Positions 58,773 to 64,000 of a DNA stretch of 64,000 nucleotides are shown here, piece after piece. The translations under genes were made by a program, and so were the position numbers. Every line of letters begins with the position of its first letter. Position 1 is the stretch's first letter. Below the pieces are notes generated by a model. That model saw only the letters and a program-made list of their open reading frames with translations, was not told the origin of the DNA and searched no databases. The stretch is from an uncultured Ruminiclostridium sp. (GTDB taxonomy: Bacteria > Bacillota > Clostridia > Oscillospirales > Ruminococcaceae), in NCBI GenBank assembly GCA_947630175.1, contig CANRGJ010000001.1:186001-250000 (forward strand), written 5' to 3'.

Positions 58773-60110
58773 TTAAAGCCTTTCAAAATCAACTTCGGTA
58801 ATCAAATTTATCAATTCATTCGGAACAAAATTTTTTTCGTCAAAGAAATTATCAAGAGTTTCTGGTTCTGTAATTGTATCTTGATCTTCAAAATGCTCCT
58901 TCAATAAAAGAGGCAAGTTCTCGAATTTTCTCTTTTTTGCCGCTGTATAAAGCGCAAGATTTATTTCCTTTTTCGTGCCTACACATTCAAATGGCTTGTC
59001 ATAATCCTGATAAACTAAGCCGTTGAACAGATCTCTGTATTCTTCATAATTCAGCATATCTTTACCAAAAATACTCACAAGCTGTTCATCGGTCAAGAAC
59101 GCCGACAGCATAATATAAACATAAAGGCACTTTGCGCAGTTTGCGCACCAGGTATCAGTTTTTGAACCCAAATTACAGCTTTGAAAAACAGGGAAGTACT
59201 TGGGGTACTGAACGAATTTTTTAGTTATCTGCCATTCGCTCCATGGTCTCAGCATACTGAAATATTCAGGATAATTTCCGTAAAACTTTTTTGTATAATA
59301 ACGAAAATCGCTCTCAAATTCCGTGCTTTTGCTGTACTGATGATTTATTGCCGTTCCTGCCACGTTGGCTTCATTCGCACTGCTTTCGTTAGAAAGGGCA
59401 ATGTATTTTTTTCCGCTACAATAAGCAAATATCCACGAAGAAAAGGCGATAACGGCAGACAGGGGAGTATGACCGTTCAGATAGCCTGCGGCGTTAAGCT
59501 CTAAAAGCTGTTTGTCAATAGTGCGTTTTACCCCGATTATTTGACTGTCGGTATATCCAGCAGTATGAGCGCAGTTTAAGGTAGCACCTCTCGGATTGAT
59601 AATATAGCAGGCATTCTGATTTTTATAACCGCTCAGCAATTCAAGCGTTACAACACTGTCCTTTCCTCCGCCCACAGGAATGAGAAAACCTTTTCCCTCG
59701 TATGATGATGAAAATATTTTTTCATTATTCGAGCAGGGAATTATCGTCATAAAGCTGTCAACATCGGTTTTTATGCCGTTTTTGTAAAAAAATTCGCCAA
59801 GCCCGTTAAAGTAAAGCTTTTTCCACCACTTTATCTGTTCGTCAGTCAAGCTGCCGCAGTTGATTTTTACAACAGGCGGACAAGCGCATTTCCAATAGCT
59901 GACAAGCTCCGCCATACCCAGCGAAAAAACCGCATAATCTAATAGCTGTTTGTCTTTTACATTTTTGATAAGCTCAGGAGCAAAACTCCAACAGGGAGCA
60001 AATTCATATTCATCTATCTTAAAATGAAATATAAAGCTGTCATCTTTGATCTCATAGCTTTTATATATAAATTCCTTATGCTTTTCTCTGAGCTGTTCAA
60101 ATTTTCCCAT
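58773..60110 (-). CDS. murL: MurL-like epimerase (UDP-MurNAc-L-Ala-L-Glu epimerase)
   Basis: The 445-residue protein has an ATP-type PP-loop, PVGGGKDSVVTLELL (about 141-155), then NGHTPLSAVIAFSSW and YIALSNESSANEANV. A Cys-rich segment follows (WCANCAKCLYVYIML near 315-330) after QSCNLGSKTD. These match the MurL family, which uses ATP and Mg2+ to invert the terminal Glu of UDP-MurNAc-L-Ala-L-Glu. The gene is translationally adjacent to a MurD-type ligase, the same pairing as in Xanthomonas. It follows the DUF4380 gene by 53 bases. The family match is from recalled motifs, not from a search. Confidence 0.75.
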   Translation of the reverse strand: MGKFEQLREKHKEFIYKSYEIKDDSFIFHFKIDEYEFAPCWSFAPELIKNVKDKQLLDYAVFSLGMAELVSYWKCACPPVVKINCGSLTDEQIKWWKKLYFNGLGEFFYKNGIKTDVDSFMTIIPCSNNEKIFSSSYEGKGFLIPVGGGKDSVVTLELLSGYKNQNACYIINPRGATLNCAHTAGYTDSQIIGVKRTIDKQLLELNAAGYLNGHTPLSAVIAFSSWIFAYCSGKKYIALSNESSANEANVAGTAINHQYSKSTEFESDFRYYTKKFYGNYPEYFSMLRPWSEWQITKKFVQYPKYFPVFQSCNLGSKTDTWCANCAKCLYVYIMLSAFLTDEQLVSIFGKDMLNYEEYRDLFNGLVYQDYDKPFECVGTKKEINLALYTAAKKRKFENLPLLLKEHFEDQDTITEPETLDNFFDEKNFVPNELINLITEVDFERL

Positions 60111-60163
60111 AAAAGAATATCCTTTCTATGGTTTTGGGCGGCCCAAAAGAACCGCCCTTTATA

Positions 60164-61096
60164 TTAAAGTATATGCTTTTTTACAAATGCGTCAATGCTT
60201 TTGGGATCACATCTGTCAAATGTATCGTCACATTCTCTTACTTCCCAGTACTCGTTATATTCAGTATACTCACCCGGTTTAAGCACTTCAAGCGTACCAA
60301 GCGATTCTATCTCCATTATATACTGATTTGTATAGGTTTCATAGTTGACGGAATAATCAGGATATTCGCCAACAGGGTCAAAATCAAAGCGCTTGATAAA
60401 AAGCTGACCATTATTAAGATATGCTCCCCAGCCGTCCTCGTTGTTTATACCGATTTTGAATGCCTCTTCCATATCGGTCTGAGCAAGCGTGATATATTTA
60501 TCACAAGCAAAAAATCTCGGATCTCTCACATTTGAATATGCCCAGAAAACCATTCGTCTGTTAGAAAGAAGTCCTGTATCCTTCGTACATTGAGGAACTA
60601 TTTCAACGCCGCCTTTTTCCGCTACGGTAAGGCACCAGGGCGCCAGCTTTATTTCATAATCAGCAATATTTTTGATTATATGATTTACAGTAACGTTCGA
60701 GCCTGTTTCGTCTAACGTAACGGTCATAATATGACGTTCGCCAACCTTTTCTCTGTCTTCGGGCATTAACTTGATAGAATTGCCCGATATTTCATAAGGA
60801 ACAGGGTGATTGTCAGGAGTATAGCTTTCGGGATAGCTCTCAGGACTGCTCCATAGGCGGTGACCGCCGTATATGTACCAGTTTTCATCTGTTTCAAAAA
60901 AATCGTGGAGCTGCTGCTTATCGTTAAAGCTGTCACGGTTTATGTCCTCACGGAAAATGTTTTGTTTTCCGTTAAGTCCGTAATAAATCACACGAGGACC
61001 CACGTCCACTGTAACAATAACGGTAGCCGTTTCATTCTTCATTTGTATGCATTTTCCAAAGTTTTTATAGCTTATTTTCGAAAATTCAACGCTCAT
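60164..61096 (-). CDS. DUF4380-like protein of the galactose-mutarotase fold
   Basis: The 310-residue protein is rich in beta strands, with early VDVGPRVIYYGLNGKQNIF and YGGHRLWSSPESYPESYTPDN, the GGHRLW region seen in DUF4380 proteins. The fold is that of aldose-1-epimerase/carbohydrate-binding beta-sandwich proteins. The substrate and activity are unknown. It lies between tmcAL and murL on one transcript, so a role with sugar or cell-wall precursors is possible. GAAAGGAAA precedes the ATG. Confidence 0.72.
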   Translation of the reverse strand: MSVEFSKISYKNFGKCIQMKNETATVIVTVDVGPRVIYYGLNGKQNIFREDINRDSFNDKQQLHDFFETDENWYIYGGHRLWSSPESYPESYTPDNHPVPYEISGNSIKLMPEDREKVGERHIMTVTLDETGSNVTVNHIIKNIADYEIKLAPWCLTVAEKGGVEIVPQCTKDTGLLSNRRMVFWAYSNVRDPRFFACDKYITLAQTDMEEAFKIGINNEDGWGAYLNNGQLFIKRFDFDPVGEYPDYSVNYETYTNQYIMEIESLGTLEVLKPGEYTEYNEYWEVRECDDTFDRCDPKSIDAFVKKHIL

Positions 61097-61115
61097 TTTT
61101 AAATTTCCTTTCTTA

Positions 61116-62279
61116 TCATTTTAAAATTATAGGCTTAGACGTATAGCTTAATCCGCATTTTTGTCTTTTATCCAGCGCAAGAGCATATTGGTCGTCGCAA
61201 AATGATTCGATCTGCGCTTGCCTTTTTGCGGCAGGACTTGTTTTTTCAAGATGAGAAAGGGAAGTGTTTATCGGCAAAATGCATTGTGACTGCGATAAAA
61301 TTTCCTTTCCCCTGCTGTTCATACCTAAAATTTTAACATATGACGGAGGAATTTTCAAGTCATTTTTTGTAATTCCCAAAAAAGCTGATAAAACTATTCT
61401 TCTTATTCTGGAAAGGGTGTAACGCTTTGTTTTTATCATTTCAAATAATTCATCAAGGCTCGTCGCTTCACGGACAGCGTCATATATTCTGTTTTCAAGT
61501 CCCATAAGAACATCAGGCGTTCTTTTTATCTCTTCCTTTGTCATAGACCTCAGCCTGGATAAAACTGCGACCTCTATATTTGAAAGAGAAGCGGTGTTGG
61601 ATATGTCACAATAAGGCGCAAACGCTGAAATATTCTTGTTTTCATATATCATATTTCTTATTTGAAGCGCACTTAAAATATCTGATTTTTCGTTTGTTTC
61701 ACTGTCGTGTAATGCTGCTTTGCGCTGAACAGTAACGGCTTTAATATTGGAATTTATCTTTTCAGAAGTGTTGATATATTCTATCGCAAGGATATTGTTG
61801 GGCAAATCAAGCACATCTGCGATTTCTGCGGAATATTTCTTAGAAATAATTTTTTGAAGCGCCGAAGGATAAGTATACCCGCTGTTCATAAGCATGGTTA
61901 CTTCATCGCTCTGTCTGTATTGCCTTACAGCTTTCGCGGCGGCCTGCAATAATTCGATATCTCCGCATTCGCTACCAAAGCTGATAAAATCAACTCGGCT
62001 CAGCTTATCCAACAAATAAACTGCTCCATAAGCAAATTGTTCCGCACTTGCCAGAGAATACTGTACGGGAAGCTCTATAACAAGGTCAACGCCGTTTTTT
62101 AAAGCAGTTTCCGTCCTTTTGTACTTATCGACTATCGCTAAATCTCCCCGCTGAGTAAAATTCCCGCTTATCACCGCTATGATATGTGTGGCGCCATACA
62201 GTTCCTTTGTCTTTGAAATATGATATTTATGCCCGTTGTGAAAAGGATTATATTCAGCTATTATGCCGCAAACCTTCAT
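61116..62279 (-). CDS. tmcAL: TmcAL, tRNA(Met) cytidine acetate ligase
   Basis: TmcAL activates acetate with ATP as acetyl-AMP and acetylates C34 of elongator tRNA-Met. The 387-residue protein has the nucleotidyltransferase motif EYNPFHNGHKYH at the N-terminus. SGNFTQRGDLAIVDKYKRTE and VDLVIELPVQYSLASAEQFA follow, and the C-terminal half is RNA-binding. It is divergent from ackA, the gene that releases acetate. It heads the operon tmcAL-DUF4380-murL-murD2. GGAGAG lies just before the ATG. Confidence 0.94.
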   Translation of the reverse strand: MKVCGIIAEYNPFHNGHKYHISKTKELYGATHIIAVISGNFTQRGDLAIVDKYKRTETALKNGVDLVIELPVQYSLASAEQFAYGAVYLLDKLSRVDFISFGSECGDIELLQAAAKAVRQYRQSDEVTMLMNSGYTYPSALQKIISKKYSAEIADVLDLPNNILAIEYINTSEKINSNIKAVTVQRKAALHDSETNEKSDILSALQIRNMIYENKNISAFAPYCDISNTASLSNIEVAVLSRLRSMTKEEIKRTPDVLMGLENRIYDAVREATSLDELFEMIKTKRYTLSRIRRIVLSAFLGITKNDLKIPPSYVKILGMNSRGKEILSQSQCILPINTSLSHLEKTSPAAKRQAQIESFCDDQYALALDKRQKCGLSYTSKPIILK

Positions 62280-62316
62280 TTCTCTCCTCCGTTTTGCAAT
62301 ATATGATAAAAAACAC

Positions 62317-62345
62317 TTGATTTTTTTTTAAATATGTTATAAAAT
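62317..62345 (+). promoter_or_regulatory. Promoter of ackA
   Basis: TTGATT (62317-62322), a 17-base spacer and TAAAAT (62340-62345). Confidence 0.55.
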
Positions 62346-62385
62346 AAGTAAAGATTATGATTTATTTATGAAAGGATAAAGCAAT

Positions 62386-63585
62386 ATGAAAATTTTGGTC
62401 ATTAACGCAGGAAGCTCATCTTTAAAATATCAGCTTATAGATATGGATGATGAAAGCGTAATTGCAAAAGGAAACTGCGAAAGAATAGGAATGGACGGGC
62501 ATATCACCCACAAAGCATTTGATGGTCGTCAGGTCAGCACTGACTGTCCTTTCCCCACCCACACTGAAGCGTTTGAAAAAGTAGTTGAAGTTCTTACCAC
62601 CGGCGACGCAGCCGTTATCAAGAGTATGGACGAAATTTCAGCGGTAGGACACAGAATAGTGCAGGGTGCAGAAATATTCAACAAAGCCACTATGGTAACA
62701 GATGAAGTTATTGATCAGATAGACGCTCTTGCCGAGCTTGCACCTGTTCACAATCATCCTCACGCACTGGCTCTCAGAGCCTGCAAGAAGGTTATCCCCG
62801 CAAACGTACCTCAGGTAGTAGTATTTGATACCGCATTTCATCAGACAATGCCCGAAAAAGCATATATGTTCGGTTTGCCTTATGAATGTTATGAAAAATT
62901 CCACGTAAGAAAATACGGCTTCCACGGAACATCTCACCGTTTTGTTTCAAGAGCGCTCGCTGAGGCAATGGGAAAGAATGTAGAGGACTTGAAGATAGTT
63001 TCCTGCCACCTTGGAAACGGTTCTTCCATAACCGCTATCGACGGCGGAAAATCCGTGGATACATCAATGGGCTTTACTCCTCTTGACGGCATTATAATGG
63101 GTACAAGAAGCGGAGCAGTTGACCCTTCGGCAGTGACCTTCGTTCAGAAAAAGCTGGGACTTGACGCATCTGAAATGAGCGAATATCTTAACAAGAAATC
63201 AGGATTCCTCGGTATAAGCGGAGTATCAAGCGACAACCGTGATATTGAAGCCGCAGCGGCAGAAGGGAACAAGCGTGCCCAACTCGCAGGCGATATCCTC
63301 AGATACGGAATAAAGAAATATATCGGTTCATACGCCGCAATAATGAACGGTCTTGACGCCGTTATATTTACAGGCGGAATCGGCGAAAACGCACCTGCTG
63401 TTCGTGCAGACGTTTGCCACAATATGGAATATCTCGGTATAAAGCTTGACGATGAGGTCAATGCAGGCATTAAGGGAGTTCTTACAAAAATATCTGCTCC
63501 CGACAGCAAGGTTGAAGTCTGGGTAGTGCCCACCAACGAAGAACTTCTTATAGCGAGAGATACTAAACAGCTTTGCGGTCTTTAA
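62386..63585 (+). CDS. ackA: Acetate kinase
   Basis: The enzyme converts acetyl phosphate and ADP to acetate and ATP. The 399-residue ASKHA-fold protein has VINAGSSSLKYQLID, VFDTAFHQTMPEKAYMFGLPYE, YGFHGTSHRFV and the SCHLGNGSSITAI and FTGGIGENAP loops. GAAAGGATAAAG precedes the ATG. Its substrate would come from PduL at 22.6 kb; no pta is adjacent. A terminator follows. Confidence 0.98.
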   Translation: MKILVINAGSSSLKYQLIDMDDESVIAKGNCERIGMDGHITHKAFDGRQVSTDCPFPTHTEAFEKVVEVLTTGDAAVIKSMDEISAVGHRIVQGAEIFNKATMVTDEVIDQIDALAELAPVHNHPHALALRACKKVIPANVPQVVVFDTAFHQTMPEKAYMFGLPYECYEKFHVRKYGFHGTSHRFVSRALAEAMGKNVEDLKIVSCHLGNGSSITAIDGGKSVDTSMGFTPLDGIIMGTRSGAVDPSAVTFVQKKLGLDASEMSEYLNKKSGFLGISGVSSDNRDIEAAAAEGNKRAQLAGDILRYGIKKYIGSYAAIMNGLDAVIFTGGIGENAPAVRADVCHNMEYLGIKLDDEVNAGIKGVLTKISAPDSKVEVWVVPTNEELLIARDTKQLCGL

Positions 63586-63611
63586 TGAAAATCTGAAATA
63601 AATAATATATG

Positions 63612-63655
63612 AAAAAGCAGGCAGCGGCGCTTATGCTTTCGCACGTCTGCTTTTT
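63612..63655. terminator. Terminator between ackA and the thioesterase gene
   Basis: AAAAAGCAG and CTGCTTTTT form the outer stem, with a GCG-containing inner stem. It lies between convergent genes. Confidence 0.75.
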
Positions 63656-63663
63656 CAATATTT

Positions 63664-64000
63664 TTATTCATTATACAAATCTTTGCCTACTGCGCTGTTA
63701 AAGCAATCATATATATCAGGCTTGATTTTCTTTATCCTTATCGGCTTGAGGTTACTGTCAACAAAAAAATGGGCGGTTTCAGCTATAAGACGAATTTCAT
63801 CAGTGTCCTTGTCGGTAACAACATATGATATTCTGAATTTCAGCCCATTAAATTCTTCAAGGTGCATTTTTATACACACCGTTTCATTAAACCGAACAGC
63901 GTGCTTGTATTGACACATGGATGAAAGTACAGGTATCATTATCCCGTCCTTTTCCATTTCATCATATGGAAATCCAACCTGTTCCAAAAAGTCCAGTCTT
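63664..64000 (-). CDS. Acyl-CoA thioesterase (4HBT family), 5' end outside window
   Basis: The reverse-strand frame is open to the window edge, so a start within the window is unlikely. The visible 111 residues begin RLDFLEQVGFPYDEMEKDGI. They continue with CQYKHAVRFNETVCIKMHLEEFNGLKF split over two strands of a hot-dog fold. The FLEQVGFPY helix and the later ETAHFFVD strand are typical of YbgC/FadM-type 4-hydroxybenzoyl-CoA thioesterases. The catalytic Asp or Glu near the N-terminus lies mostly outside. The natural substrate is unknown. Confidence 0.8.
   Translation of the reverse strand, partial: RLDFLEQVGFPYDEMEKDGIMIPVLSSMCQYKHAVRFNETVCIKMHLEEFNGLKFRISYVVTDKDTDEIRLIAETAHFFVDSNLKPIRIKKIKPDIYDCFNSAVGKDLYNE

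Noticed and set aside
60128-60535. 135-residue forward frame
   Set aside because: Antisense to the DUF4380 coding region, no ribosome site, composition of an opposite-frame shadow.

Overview
The window looks like chromosome of a low-to-medium GC, Gram-positive anaerobe of the class Clostridia, most like Ruminococcaceae/Oscillospiraceae. This rests on strong Shine-Dalgarno sites, textbook SigA promoters with 17-bp spacers, pyruvate:ferredoxin oxidoreductase, PduL plus AckA acetate formation, xylose use, ECF-type vitamin uptake, CdaA/CdaR and an L10-leader-controlled rplJL operon. No rRNA, insertion sequence, prophage, integrase or CRISPR array is visible. The gene order reads as core genome with a few accessory insertions.

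Layout. 1-8.1 kb: tail of an HD-GYP gene, the c-di-AMP cyclase pair cdaA-cdaR, a MATE exporter, a metallo-beta-lactamase-fold hydrolase and a large fused ABC exporter. 8.2-13.3 kb: one operon for B12-dependent methionine synthesis, with metF, a detached MetH reactivation domain, a short metH, a DUF4430 lipoprotein and an ECF S component; the last two plausibly import cobalamin for the enzymes before them. 13.4-18.5 kb: an HTH regulator with a 15-residue-repeat tail, then a divergent type IIA topoisomerase pair. 18.6-22.5 kb: fhs-tsaE-tsaB-rpiB-upp, tightly overlapped. 22.5-25.9 kb: pduL with a tiny membrane-protein gene and a duplicated 3' tail, an RlmN/Cfr-like radical SAM enzyme, an Mrp ATPase and a Nudix protein. 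25.9-29.5 kb: pyruvate:ferredoxin oxidoreductase.

29.7-37.2 kb: tRNA-Pro, a LytTR two-component system next to a CstA-type transporter, and a large surface 5'-nucleotidase. 37.3-44.8 kb: phosphofructokinase, the xylose operon xylA-xylB-transaldolase behind a palindromic operator candidate, then glyA and a long PRPP synthetase. 44.8-51.8 kb: rarA, an S1-domain protein, tadA, a flippase, an XRE regulator, a histidine phosphatase, a YcxB-like protein and queH. 51.8-52.9 kb: corA behind a leader with a Cys/His-rich 23-codon upstream ORF and two mutually exclusive hairpins. 53-56.6 kb: rpmG-secE-nusG-rplK-rplA-rplJ-rplL with L1- and L10-type autoregulatory sites. 56.6-64 kb: tRNA-Leu, a GNAT enzyme, the reverse-strand operon tmcAL-DUF4380-murL-murD2, ackA and the 3' part of a thioesterase gene.

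Several parts fit together. One-carbon metabolism (Fhs, GlyA, MetF, MetH) is spread across the window. Xylose carbon passes through XylA, XylB, transaldolase and Pfk to pyruvate, then through pyruvate:ferredoxin oxidoreductase and PduL/AckA to acetate. The least expected items are the corA leader, a MurL/MurD2 pair (an alternative D-glutamate route into peptidoglycan), the split methionine synthase with its own candidate B12 importer, and an identical hairpin directly after both tRNA genes.
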